Source of the DNA: Peribacillus deserti | GTDB taxonomy: Bacteria; Bacillota; Bacilli; Bacillales; DSM-1321 | DNA length: 64,000 nt | Assembly: GCF_016909175.1 (NCBI RefSeq) | Contig: NZ_JAFBFI010000018.1 | Span: 39,144 to 103,143 of the forward strand | Direction: 5' to 3' | Shown: positions 41,862-50,137 of the stretch, one piece after another | How positions within the stretch are numbered: the stretch's first letter is position 1 | How the letters are laid out: every line of letters begins with the position of its first letter | The notes under the pieces: generated by a model | What the model was told of the DNA's origin: nothing | Seen by the model: only the letters and a program-made list of their open reading frames with translations | Database searches by the model: none | Translations under genes and position numbers: made by a program

Positions 41862-41933
41862 TTAAGATAATGCATTAACTATAAAGCCAATGACTACAAT
41901 TGCACCAATGATCATTAGTATTGTCCGAAGCAT
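41862..41933 (-). CDS. 23-residue hydrophobic membrane peptide
   Basis: ATG with TTGGAG nine bases upstream. The peptide is MLRTILMIIGAIVVIGFIV plus NALS, essentially one transmembrane helix with an Arg near the N-terminus. The preceding gene on the strand (HPr-like, ends 41992) is 58 bp upstream, so it could be the same operon. A type I-toxin-like or membrane-protein modulator role is possible, but nothing in the sequence decides this. Confidence 0.55.
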   Translation of the reverse strand: MLRTILMIIGAIVVIGFIVNALS

Positions 41934-41991
41934 TCCGTTTCACTCCAATCCGTCCCTGTAGTTACTTTTAATGTTGCTGAATTTTTGATTT

Positions 41992-42309
41992 TTATACTTG
42001 AATTGTTTGAGTTGGGTTCATAAAGTATTTTCGCTGCAGGGTCTGTTCTTGAACTGTACAAACTTCAGTCAGCTCTTGAAGCTTGTTTTGTACATGCTGG
42101 CCTTCTACAATAATTTTTACAGGAGAATCTGCATTTACTGTAAGCATAAATGAAACCAGCTTAGATAGTTTTTTTGCATCGACTATTTTTTGGTTGGAAT
42201 GAAGATATACATTTCCTTCATATTGCTTGCTCTCCTGGTAAAAAGACATAATTTGCCGCATTGTTATTTTTTCTTGAATTAAAACATTAGCAGAAATAAT
42301 TTCATTCAT
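41992..42309 (-). CDS. HPr-like domain protein without the active-site histidine
   Basis: The 105 residues start at the ATG behind AGAAGGAG. The central part (GNVYLHSNQKIVDAKKLSKL through SPVKIIVEGQHVQNKLQEL) resembles the second half of the PTS HPr fold, where Ser46-loop and helix patterns such as N-x-KS-I-x-x-L and V-x-I-x-x-x-G occur. The phosphorylatable HxRPA motif of true HPr is absent, so it would not carry phosphate by His15. Similar HPr-domain-only Bacillus proteins exist without assigned function. Family placement is moderate. Confidence 0.5.
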   Translation of the reverse strand: MNEIISANVLIQEKITMRQIMSFYQESKQYEGNVYLHSNQKIVDAKKLSKLVSFMLTVNADSPVKIIVEGQHVQNKLQELTEVCTVQEQTLQRKYFMNPTQTIQV

Positions 42310-42582
42310 CAAAATTCGCTCCTTCTCGATATTCAAATAGTAATTTATTTTAAGTGATTTTGGTTTTTTTGGTTTTGTCTAATGGTCGATCATTGTCATG
42401 CTAGTTATTTACCCGAACCGTGAAAAATGAAACATTTTAGTTCGTTAGAATAAAAATTATTTTAAAATATTTATTTTTCTTTTTTCAATAAGAAGGGAGC
42501 AAATAGTCTAAGCAGGAATATTTAATGGATATGAAGAATGGGTATATTTGTGAATTTTCCGGAGTAAGGAAGGGGTAACAAC

Positions 42583-43758
42583 ATGCTGACTATCATCAAA
42601 AACGGTGAAATTTATTCTCCCGGTTATCTAGGAAAAAAGGACATTTTAATTACTGATTCCAAAATAGCTTTTATAGAAGATCAGATTGACCCGCCAGAAC
42701 GGTTTGTTGAGGTGAAAGTAATCGATGCATCCGGGAAAATAATTGTTCCGGGATTTATCGATGCACATGTCCACATCATTGGCGGCGGCGGAGAAGGAAG
42801 TTTTAAAACAAGAACACCAGAAATTCAGCTGACTGATGCCACTTTAGGCGGAATTACTACCCTGATTGGAGTAATTGGAACCGATGGGACAACAAGAACA
42901 ATGCCAAGTTTGATTGCCAAGGCTCGGGCATTAGAAGAAGAGGGCATAACCTGCTATGTTCAGACAGGGTCTTACCAGGTACCTGTCAAAACACTTACTG
43001 GAAAAATTGAGGATGATATTATACTGGTTGATAAAATAATTGGCGCAGGTGAAATTGCTATTTCAGATCATCGCTCCTCTCAGCCGACTGTACAGGAGTT
43101 AGCCAGGATAGCTTCCGCAGCAAGACTTGGAGGCATGTTGTCTAATAAAGCAGGAATTGTAAACATACATATAGGCGACAGTTATGATCATTTTAAACTC
43201 ATTGAAGAAGTTGTAGAAACAACCGATCTTCCTCTCCGCCAATTTTATCCGACTCATGTTAATCGAAACTCCCACTTGTTTGAGGAAGCCATTCACTTTG
43301 CAAGGAAAGGCGGCTATGTTGATTTCACCACAAGCACCATTGCCAAGTTTCTCGAGGAAGGAGAAGTTAAATGCAGTAAAGGGCTAAGAATTATGCTGGA
43401 TCAGGGTGTTGAAATCAGCAAGATCACTTTTACCTCAGATGGCCAGGCCAGTCTGCCTGAATTTGATGAGCATGGAGTATTACGGGGACTCCAAATAGGC
43501 AAATGTGATTCGCTATATAAAGAGGTAAGGGCCGCCGTACTGGAAGAGAAAGTACCTATGGAAACAGCCATAAGGGTGATAACGGAAAATCCCGCAGACA
43601 TTTTGAAGTTGAGTCAGAAGGGAAGAATTGCTCCTGGTAAGGATGCTGATTTAGTGTTTCTGGACAAAGAAACGCTGAGTATTGACACGGTTATTGCAAT
43701 GGGCAGGAAGATGGTTTTCGGAGGAGCCGCATTAGTAAAAGGAACCTTTGAAGGATAA
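42583..43758 (+). CDS. iadA: Isoaspartyl dipeptidase (IadA type)
   Basis: Zinc amidohydrolase that cleaves beta-aspartyl (isoaspartyl) dipeptides arising from protein damage. The 391 residues begin with the small beta-sandwich (TIIKNGEIYSPGYLGKKDIL). The metal-binding PGFIDAHVHIIGGGGEG (HxH) follows, then the bridging Lys region SYQVPVKTLTG, SDHRSSQP, PTHVNRNSHLFEEA, and the late Asp in FTSDGQASLPEFDEHG (here FTSDGQASLPE). The closing GRIAPGKDADLVFLD is typical of the superfamily. GGAAGGGG precedes ATG. An MFS gene follows after 52 bp. Confidence 0.9.
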   Translation: MLTIIKNGEIYSPGYLGKKDILITDSKIAFIEDQIDPPERFVEVKVIDASGKIIVPGFIDAHVHIIGGGGEGSFKTRTPEIQLTDATLGGITTLIGVIGTDGTTRTMPSLIAKARALEEEGITCYVQTGSYQVPVKTLTGKIEDDIILVDKIIGAGEIAISDHRSSQPTVQELARIASAARLGGMLSNKAGIVNIHIGDSYDHFKLIEEVVETTDLPLRQFYPTHVNRNSHLFEEAIHFARKGGYVDFTTSTIAKFLEEGEVKCSKGLRIMLDQGVEISKITFTSDGQASLPEFDEHGVLRGLQIGKCDSLYKEVRAAVLEEKVPMETAIRVITENPADILKLSQKGRIAPGKDADLVFLDKETLSIDTVIAMGRKMVFGGAALVKGTFEG

Positions 43759-43810
43759 TTAAATCCTTTACTAAGTAACTTTTTCTTATCAAAAGGAAAG
43801 AAGGAAGCAC

Positions 43811-45082
43811 ATGTCTAAAACATTTTCTGTTTTTAAAAATCCGTTGTATACAAAACTGTTTCTGGCGAATTTCACCTCTCAAATGGGAAGCGTTATTAGT
43901 ATTGCGGCATTTATGTTTTATCTCCTTGACCGGTTTGGAGACAATCCGGCTTACGCTTCTGCTGCTGAACTGATGTATTCTCTGCCTGTTTTGGCTGTCT
44001 TTTTCTTAGTAGGTGTAATGGCAGACCGCATGGACAGGAGGAAAATTGCTGAGAATTGTGATTGGCTGTGCTTTGGATTAACTTTAGGTTTGATAGGAGC
44101 GCTAAAAATTGGGGTTATGCCTTTAATTTTCCTAATGCTGTTTTTAATCAGCGGGGTGCAGAAGTTTTTTGCCCCGGCTCAGTCTGGAATTATTCAGGGC
44201 GTTCTTTCTAAGGAAGATTACACGGCTGCGGCCGGGTTAAATCAAATGGTGTCGAGTATTTTTATGCTTGTTGGAAATGGATTGGGTATTTACTTATACT
44301 GGAAAATAGGCATTTATGGAGCTATAACAGCAAATGCAGTTAGCTTTGCAGTCAGTGCTCTTTTAATCAGATCCTGCCGCATACCAGATCAAGTTAGAAT
44401 GCCAAATGGAAATCATTCAATAAAAGATTTGGATTTTAAGCTCGTGGTTAATGACTTTAAGCTGGGAATGAAATACATATTAAATGACAAGCTCCTGCTT
44501 TCATTATTGAGCGGCTTCTGTATTTTTGGAATCGTTAATGGCGGGTTTTCTGTAATGCCTATTTTTATTATGAAATATAAACTGGCTCCAAATCATTATG
44601 AAGAGTATTCAGTAATTCTAGGGATTGTGTTTGGCAGTGGTGTACTATTAGGCAGCCTTATTGCTTCTGCCGTTGCTAGTAAGATTAAGCTGATAAATGG
44701 TCTTATTGGCGGCCTTTTCTTTTCCGGTTTTTTCGTTGTATTATCCTCATTTGCTGTAAATCCATTTTGGTTTTTTACTGCTCTTTTCGGTACCTCCCTG
44801 GCATTGCCGTTCTGCAATATTGCCATTGGTGGCTGGATGCCCGCTATAGTGGACCCCAAAATGATGGGCAGGGTCCAGGGCTGGATCACACCTTTAATGA
44901 TGCTTGCTCAATCTTTGATGCTGGCTATTATTTCCTTCACCTTCCCTTCTGTATTATCTATAGAAGGTCTTTATTGGATCGTTGGAGGAGCTTTAATTTT
45001 AGTTAGTTTCATATATTATTATTTACTGCCCAAGTACACAGATGAGGTTCATTGGAAGGCTGCTGAAGAGAAGGCGGTGTAA
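43811..45082 (+). CDS. MFS transporter (EntS/MFS_3-like)
   Basis: The 423 residues have about 12 helices. It belongs to the drug-efflux-like MFS branch: N-terminal FKNPLYTKLFLANFTSQMGS, loop 2-3 motif GVMADRMDRRKIAE, and the mid-chain ITANAVSFAVSALLIRSCR. AGGAAAGAAGG lies before the ATG. It follows iadA with a 52-bp gap and no terminator, suggesting a bicistronic unit, in which case it could move a dipeptide, amino acid or unrelated compound. The substrate is unknown. Confidence 0.83.
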   Translation: MSKTFSVFKNPLYTKLFLANFTSQMGSVISIAAFMFYLLDRFGDNPAYASAAELMYSLPVLAVFFLVGVMADRMDRRKIAENCDWLCFGLTLGLIGALKIGVMPLIFLMLFLISGVQKFFAPAQSGIIQGVLSKEDYTAAAGLNQMVSSIFMLVGNGLGIYLYWKIGIYGAITANAVSFAVSALLIRSCRIPDQVRMPNGNHSIKDLDFKLVVNDFKLGMKYILNDKLLLSLLSGFCIFGIVNGGFSVMPIFIMKYKLAPNHYEEYSVILGIVFGSGVLLGSLIASAVASKIKLINGLIGGLFFSGFFVVLSSFAVNPFWFFTALFGTSLALPFCNIAIGGWMPAIVDPKMMGRVQGWITPLMMLAQSLMLAIISFTFPSVLSIEGLYWIVGGALILVSFIYYYLLPKYTDEVHWKAAEEKAV

Positions 45083-45205
45083 GCCTAAATAAAAACCGTA
45101 TTATCTGTTTATAGGATCAATTTTGTAATAACCTGGTAGCTTTCTTCATAAACTAAGATTGTGTGAAAAAGAACTGTATAATTCGAATATTCAAAAAAGG
45201 TAAAA

Positions 45206-45234
45206 TTGACAAATTATTCATATAGTAGTAAAGT
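45206..45234 (+). promoter_or_regulatory. Promoter of the bmr leader
   Basis: TTGACA (perfect -35), 17 bp, TAAAGT (4 of 6 -10 matches). The start is expected near 45241, giving a leader of about 680 nt before bmrC. Confidence 0.65.
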
Positions 45235-45272
45235 ACACACTGAAGATACTAATAACTTTTTAGAGAATGGAG

Positions 45273-45428
45273 GGCTGCGTTATGATTTATCAAGGATATG
45301 CAGGGCCTAATTGTATTGCCATATTAACGCAGCCGCTGTCTCAGGTTCATTAACCTCTCCATTTCTGTTGGTTAATACTCGAGAATCAGTGCAGGCTGCG
45401 GCTTAACCGCGCGTGCGCTTTTATTATG
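45273..45428 (+). promoter_or_regulatory. Putative ribosome-mediated attenuator upstream of bmrCD
   Basis: Segment 1 GGCTGCGTTA (45273) pairs with segment 2 TAACGCAGCC (45325). Segment 2 can instead pair with segment 3 in GCAGGCTGCGG (45391). Segment 3 can pair with segment 4 CCGCGCGTGC (45407), followed by TTTTATT, forming a terminator. A 23-codon ORF spans segments 1 and 2. A ribosome stalled early would free 2 to pair with 3 and prevent termination. The B. subtilis bmrB-bmrCD operon is known to use translation-dependent attenuation triggered by antibiotics. Confidence 0.65.
45282..45353 (+). CDS. Leader peptide of the bmr attenuator (BmrB-like role)
   Basis: This is a 23-codon ORF with GGAGGG seven bases before its ATG, inside the leader. 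The product begins MIYQGYAGPNCIAIL and ends TQPLSQVH. Its start codon lies in hairpin segment 1, and its codons 15-18 form segment 2. The peptide itself probably has no function; its translation rate is the signal. B. subtilis BmrB is longer (about 54 codons, from memory), so this is analogous in position rather than demonstrably homologous. Confidence 0.65.
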   Translation: MIYQGYAGPNCIAILTQPLSQVH

Positions 45429-45447
45429 CTTTTAATCAAAGTATGAT

Positions 45448-45485
45448 GGCTCCCGCATTTTGCGAGGAGCCTTTTTATTTTTATC
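45448..45485 (+). terminator. Second terminator in the bmr leader
   Basis: GGCTCC-CGC/GCG-GGAGCC stem with a small loop, followed by TTTTTATTTTTA. It reinforces the attenuator terminator or forms part of it. Confidence 0.85.
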
Positions 45486-45593
45486 GGATTTTTTTAGTGT
45501 ATGCTTCTTTAGCAAAATGGCAGTCGGGTTTACGAGCTTTTTGCTCTATCCAATAGGCTATGTTAAAGTTCATTGTTGGTTTTGGCACTATGG

Positions 45594-45780
45594 TGATTGT
45601 AACGTAAGGCGCGAGATCCTCGAAAATGCATTCGCATTTCCTTCGTGCGGTGAGAATTCGAGGATGGTACTTCAATGTCCTGCGGGAAAAGCGGATAAGG
45701 GAGACCCCACAGGCGTGTAACGCCGAGGAGGCTCCCGGACCGCCCGCGGAAAGCGAGTGCTTGGAGAGGAAATCAACAGG
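45594..45780 (+). repeat. GC-rich interspersed repeat, copy 1, with nested hairpin insert
   Basis: Shared core with the copy at 49815: CGTAAGGxGCGAGA, TCCTGCGGGA, GAGACCCC-CAGGC, GCCGAGGAGGCTC, CCGCCCG, CGCGGAAAGCGAG, GGAGAGGAAATCAAC. This copy carries an extra ~57 bp bounded by ATCCTCGAA (45616) and TTCGAGGAT (45657), a second small inverted-repeat element. It lies between the attenuator and bmrC. Related elements are abundant in Bacillaceae genomes (recollection). Confidence 0.85.
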
Positions 45781-45828
45781 CAAATTTAACAGAGCTTTCA
45801 AAAAAAAAAATATGGAGGTAAAGAAAAA

Positions 45829-45885
45829 ATGGGAAATTCAAAACACTTACTATTAATTGGAGCTGTGGATCCAGATAGCGGCTAG
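45829..45885 (+). CDS. 18-residue second leader ORF directly before bmrC
   Basis: ATG nine bases after a strong GGAGGT, stop 39 bp before bmrC. The peptide begins MGNSKHLLLIGAVDP and ends DSG. Strong initiation signals right before an antibiotic-responsive exporter suggest a translational leader or a relic of one, separated from the attenuator by the repeat. No hairpin overlapping it was recognised. Confidence 0.5.
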   Translation: MGNSKHLLLIGAVDPDSG

Positions 45886-45924
45886 TAGATTTGAAAACAA
45901 ATAACAAAACAGGAGGACCTTGAA

Positions 45925-47676
45925 ATGCTGTCTATTTACAAGAAATTAGCATGGTTTTTTAAAAAACATTGGCTGAGGTATACGATAGCCATTACCTTGC
46001 TGTGTATAGTTAATATCATGGAGGTTCTGCCGCCGAGATTGGTCGGCCTTGCAATTGATGATATACATGAAGGTACACTGACTAACAGCGGGATTATGAA
46101 ATATATTTTATATCTGGCAGGAATTGCCGCAGCTGTCTATGCATTATGTTACATATGGATGTATCAGCTTTTTGGCGGTGCGTTTATTCTAGAGAAAAGA
46201 ATGAGGTCGCAGCTGATGAATCATCTGCTGAAAATGACGCCTTCTTTTTTCGAGAAAAACCGGACTGGGGACTTAATGGCCAGAGCAACAAATGATTTAA
46301 AAGCTGTTTCCGTTACAGCGGGGTTTGGAATCTTAACGTTAACGGATGCTTTAATGTTTACCGCGACGATTATTGGAACGATGTGCATTCTGATTGACTG
46401 GAAGCTTACACTTGCCGCGATTGTGCCGCTTCCAATAATGGCATGGATCATGAATATATATGGAAACAGAATTCATAAACGCTTTACAGCTGCACAGGAT
46501 GCTTTCGGCGAGATGAATGATCATGTACTTGAATCTGTATCGGGTGTACGGGTTATACGTGCCTATGTTCAAGAGCGGGCGGACGAGAAGCGTTTTGGGG
46601 ACATGACAGAAGATGTTTTTAATAAAAACCTGGAAGTTGCGAAAATCGATTCGCTATTTGATCCAACCATAAAAATTTTGGTGGGATTGAGCTACCTGAT
46701 CGGTCTCAGCTATGGAGCTTACCAAGTGTTTAACCAGCAGCTAACCATGGGTGAACTCGTATCGTTTAACGTTTATCTTGGAATGCTGATTTGGCCCATG
46801 TTTGCCATTGGTGAACTAATCAACATTATGCAGCGTGGAAATGCATCGCTCGATCGGGTAACAGAAACTCTTTCGTATCAGGAGGATGTGAAAAATGCGG
46901 AAGGGCTCGAAAAAGTGAATACTCCTGAGAGTATAGAATTTGGGCATGTTACCTTCACATACCCTTCTTCAAGCCGTCACAATTTAGAGGACATATCCCT
47001 TAGAATTGAAAAGGGCCAGACAATCGGAGTAGTCGGTAAAACCGGAAGCGGTAAAACTACACTGATCAAGCAGCTGCTAAGAGAGTATCCTCTCGGAGAA
47101 GGCTCTATATCCATTGCAGATATACCTTTGGATAAGCAGGATATAAATACAGTTAGAGGCTGGATCGGTTATGTACCGCAGGACAATTTCTTATTTTCAA
47201 GAACGATAAAAGAAAACATTCTTTTTGGAAGTCCGCATGCAGATGAAAAGGAAATGTGGGACGCTATTCATTTTGCTGACTTTAATAAAGATCTGGCTAA
47301 TCTGCCTCAGGGATTGGACACTCTTGTCGGCGAAAAAGGAGTGGCTTTATCAGGCGGTCAAAAACAAAGAATATCCATCGCAAGAGCATTAATCAGAGAT
47401 CCGGAGATTTTAATTTTAGATGACTCACTTTCTGCGGTAGATGCAAAAACAGAGACGACTATCATTGAAAACATTCGAAAAGAACGAAGCGGGAAAACAA
47501 CCATTATTACAACACACCGGCTATCCGCAGTACAGCATGCAGATTGGATTCTTGTGCTGGACGAAGGGAGAATTGTGGAAGAAGGGCGCCATCAAGAACT
47601 TTTGGGTATGGATGGATGGTACAAGGAACAATTCGAAAGGCAGCAGGTTGAGGAAGGATCGGGGGTGGTTGCGTAA
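45925..47676 (+). CDS. bmrC: Heterodimeric multidrug ABC exporter subunit BmrC
   Basis: The 583 residues comprise a six-helix ABC exporter membrane domain (to ~320) and a nucleotide-binding domain. Walker A is GKTGSGKTT, signature LSGGQKQ, and the Walker B end is ILILDDSLS, where Asp replaces the catalytic Glu. That replacement marks the degenerate-site partner of a heterodimer, as in BmrC/YheI of B. subtilis (585 residues). AGGAGGACC precedes ATG. Its TAA overlaps the bmrD ATG. Known role: with BmrD it exports drugs such as Hoechst 33342 and doxorubicin and is induced by ribosome-targeting antibiotics. Confidence 0.92.
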   Translation: MLSIYKKLAWFFKKHWLRYTIAITLLCIVNIMEVLPPRLVGLAIDDIHEGTLTNSGIMKYILYLAGIAAAVYALCYIWMYQLFGGAFILEKRMRSQLMNHLLKMTPSFFEKNRTGDLMARATNDLKAVSVTAGFGILTLTDALMFTATIIGTMCILIDWKLTLAAIVPLPIMAWIMNIYGNRIHKRFTAAQDAFGEMNDHVLESVSGVRVIRAYVQERADEKRFGDMTEDVFNKNLEVAKIDSLFDPTIKILVGLSYLIGLSYGAYQVFNQQLTMGELVSFNVYLGMLIWPMFAIGELINIMQRGNASLDRVTETLSYQEDVKNAEGLEKVNTPESIEFGHVTFTYPSSSRHNLEDISLRIEKGQTIGVVGKTGSGKTTLIKQLLREYPLGEGSISIADIPLDKQDINTVRGWIGYVPQDNFLFSRTIKENILFGSPHADEKEMWDAIHFADFNKDLANLPQGLDTLVGEKGVALSGGQKQRISIARALIRDPEILILDDSLSAVDAKTETTIIENIRKERSGKTTIITTHRLSAVQHADWILVLDEGRIVEEGRHQELLGMDGWYKEQFERQQVEEGSGVVA

Positions 47677-49691
47677 TGACAGGCAAACGACTATATCAAT
47701 ACGCAGCACTATATAAAAAAATTATTCTGGCAGCGCTCGTCATGCTGACTATCTCAGTAGCTGCAGATCTGGCTGGTCCGTTTATAGCTAAGCGTGTGAT
47801 TGACTCTCATATTTTGGGGATAGAATCCACCTGGCATGAGACGGAAAAGGGAAAAGACACAGCAGAATATAACGAAAAATTCTATAAGAGAGATGTATAT
47901 TTTGAGGCGGGGCAGCCTAAAGGGAAGCCTGTTTCTATCCTTCAGGCAGGAACTAATTTCGTTTTTATTGATGAAGTGGTTTCTAAAGAGGGCAAGCGGT
48001 CGTTACATGACAATGTCCTGACCATTAAGAATAAACAAGGAACCAAATCTTATGAGGGTGAAATTCTAACGAAAAGCGAACTTATGAATTTCTATAAACC
48101 AGAAATCCCGCGGATTTTAAAACTTGCATCCTTGTACTTTGGCCTCCTTATTATTGCAGCTATCTTCCAATATGGGCAGAGATATAATCTTCAAAAAGCA
48201 GCCAACCGCATTATTCAAAAGATGAGAAAGGATTTATTCTCTCACATTCAGACACTGCATATATCTTACTATGATAATCTGCCCGCCGGAAAAGTGGTTT
48301 CAAGGATTACTAACGATACCGAAGCCATTAAAGAATTATATGTAGCGGTGCTGGCTAATTTCTTTTCCAGTATTATCTATATTATTGGAATATTCATTGC
48401 TGTGTTTATACTATCGCCAAAGTTATCGCTGCTATGTTTATTGCTTGTCCCAATCATGGTTATATGGACTCTCGTATATAGAAAATTCGCTTCGAAATAT
48501 AACCATATGATCCGGTCAAGAGTGAGTGATATTAATGCAACCATTAATGAATCCATACAGGGCATGAATGTAATCCAAGCGTTTAACAGGGAAAAAGAAA
48601 CGGTCCAATCTTTCGAAAAATTGAATGAAGAACATTTCCAGTATCAGAATAAAATGCTCAGCCTAAATTCATTAACAGGGCATAATTTAGTAAACATCTT
48701 AAGAAATATAACGTTTGTAGCTTTTATCTGGTATTTCGGCAAAGAATCTTTAAATCTGAATTCTGTGATCTCACTTGGAATGCTTTATGCGCTAGTAGAC
48801 TATATAAATCGTTTGTTCCACCCTATATCCGGAATTGTAAATCAATTTGCTAATCTAGAACAGGCTCTTGTTGCAGGGGAACGAGTTTTCCAGCTGCTGG
48901 ATGAAAAGGGGATAGATGTGAGTGACGAAAAAATAACACGGTACAAAGGAAATGTTGAGTTTGAACAAGTCTCTTTTGGCTACAAGGAAGGCGAGTATGT
49001 TCTAAAAAATATAAGCTTTAAAGCGAACCAGGGAGAAACTGTGGCTTTAGTAGGGCATACAGGTTCGGGGAAAAGTTCTATCATGAATCTGCTTTTCAGA
49101 TTCTACGATTCCAGCAAAGGTGCAATAACCATCGATGGAAAAAATGTTAAGGATATCCCGTACCAGTCCCTTAGGGAACATATGGGGATTGTTCTTCAAG
49201 ACCCATATCTTTTTACAGGAACTATTGCCTCAAACGTCAGTTTAAATGATCCTAGGGTTAGTAATGAAACAATTGAAAAAGCCTTAAAGGATGTAGGTGC
49301 GGATCAAGTTCTGACTCATCTGGAGCACGGGATTGACACTCCTGTAATAGAAAAAGGGAGCACCCTTTCTTCGGGACAGCGGCAGCTCATCTCATTTGCG
49401 AGGGCGCTTGCGTTTAATCCGGCTATATTGATTCTTGATGAAGCAACATCCAGTATTGATACTGAAACAGAGGCTGTTATTCAAGAAGCGATGGAGGTCC
49501 TTAAAAAGGGAAGAACAACCTTCATAATTGCCCACAGATTGTCTACGATTAAGAATGCCGACCAAATACTTGTACTGGATAAAGGGGAAATCGCTGAAAA
49601 AGGCAGTCATGACGAACTTATGAATTTAAAGGGAAGATACTATCAAATGTATCAGCTTCAGCAGGGAAAACAAGAAAATAGAGCAGGCTAA
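47676..49691 (+). CDS. bmrD: Heterodimeric multidrug ABC exporter subunit BmrD
   Basis: The 671 residues (BmrD/YheH ~673) form the catalytic partner. The membrane domain carries a large extracellular insertion of about 90 residues between helices 1 and 2 (~50-145), characteristic of this subunit. The nucleotide-binding domain has Walker A GHTGSGKSS, signature LSSGQRQ and Walker B ILILDEATS with the catalytic Glu intact, then the His switch IIAHRLST. Translation is coupled to bmrC by a one-base overlap. A hairpin terminator follows the stop. Confidence 0.92.
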   Translation: MTGKRLYQYAALYKKIILAALVMLTISVAADLAGPFIAKRVIDSHILGIESTWHETEKGKDTAEYNEKFYKRDVYFEAGQPKGKPVSILQAGTNFVFIDEVVSKEGKRSLHDNVLTIKNKQGTKSYEGEILTKSELMNFYKPEIPRILKLASLYFGLLIIAAIFQYGQRYNLQKAANRIIQKMRKDLFSHIQTLHISYYDNLPAGKVVSRITNDTEAIKELYVAVLANFFSSIIYIIGIFIAVFILSPKLSLLCLLLVPIMVIWTLVYRKFASKYNHMIRSRVSDINATINESIQGMNVIQAFNREKETVQSFEKLNEEHFQYQNKMLSLNSLTGHNLVNILRNITFVAFIWYFGKESLNLNSVISLGMLYALVDYINRLFHPISGIVNQFANLEQALVAGERVFQLLDEKGIDVSDEKITRYKGNVEFEQVSFGYKEGEYVLKNISFKANQGETVALVGHTGSGKSSIMNLLFRFYDSSKGAITIDGKNVKDIPYQSLREHMGIVLQDPYLFTGTIASNVSLNDPRVSNETIEKALKDVGADQVLTHLEHGIDTPVIEKGSTLSSGQRQLISFARALAFNPAILILDEATSSIDTETEAVIQEAMEVLKKGRTTFIIAHRLSTIKNADQILVLDKGEIAEKGSHDELMNLKGRYYQMYQLQQGKQENRAG

Positions 49692-49696
49692 GAAAG

Positions 49697-49736
49697 GAAT
49701 GTGTCCGGCTGCAGAGACCTGGCACATTCCTGTTTT
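49697..49736 (+). terminator. Terminator of bmrCD
   Basis: GGAATGTG-x-C / G-x-CACATTCC arms with a GC-containing loop, followed by TGTTTT. Confidence 0.65.
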
Positions 49737-49814
49737 AGTTGGTATATGCACATGGAAATGCTTTATCTTTTTTTTAGGCTGTTTTTGCAAACTTTGTTGC
49801 TATCGAACAAGGAG

Positions 49815-49941
49815 GGTTGATTTCCTCTCCAGGATGCTCGCTTTCCGCGGGGCGGGCGGTGAGCCTCCTCGGCTTTGCCTGCGGGGTCTCACCTGTCCCG
49901 CAGCTCCCGCAGGAGTCTCGCACCTTACGCTCCAATCAACC
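49815..49941 (-). repeat. GC-rich interspersed repeat, copy 2 (inverted)
   Basis: Same element as at 45594, in opposite orientation and without the nested insert. In reverse complement: GATTGGAGCGTAAGG, GACTCCTGCGGGAG, GAGACCCCGCAGGC, GCCGAGGAGGCTCACCGCCC, CCGCGGAAAGCGAGC, GGAGAGGAAATCAACC. The two copies face each other across the bmrCD genes. Confidence 0.88.
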
Positions 49942-50072
49942 TAATTTAACAATGAGATGACTTTGTAAAACTTATTAAATAACAACAATCTTTAAGAAAA
50001 GAGCCTTTTTTTATTAGAAATTAATCTCAGGAAAGAACTTTCATCTTCAAAACCATTAATTAAGAAAAAAAG

Positions 50073-50086
50073 TGGAAACGCTTTCA
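50073..50086. promoter_or_regulatory. cre site (CcpA binding) upstream of pullulanase
   Basis: TGGAAACGCTTTCA fits the catabolite-responsive element TGWAARCGYTWNCA with one mismatch. It lies 52 bp before the start codon, at the expected promoter, implying glucose repression. Confidence 0.78.
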
Positions 50087-50137
50087 TGTATTTTGTATAC
50101 TTAAATTGTTCTAATAGATAATAGAGGAGGCAGTTAT

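Noticed and set aside
45460..45856. Overlapping open frames on both strands in the bmr leader
   Set aside because: They are produced by the GC-rich interspersed repeat, which lacks stops; none has a ribosome site at its start.
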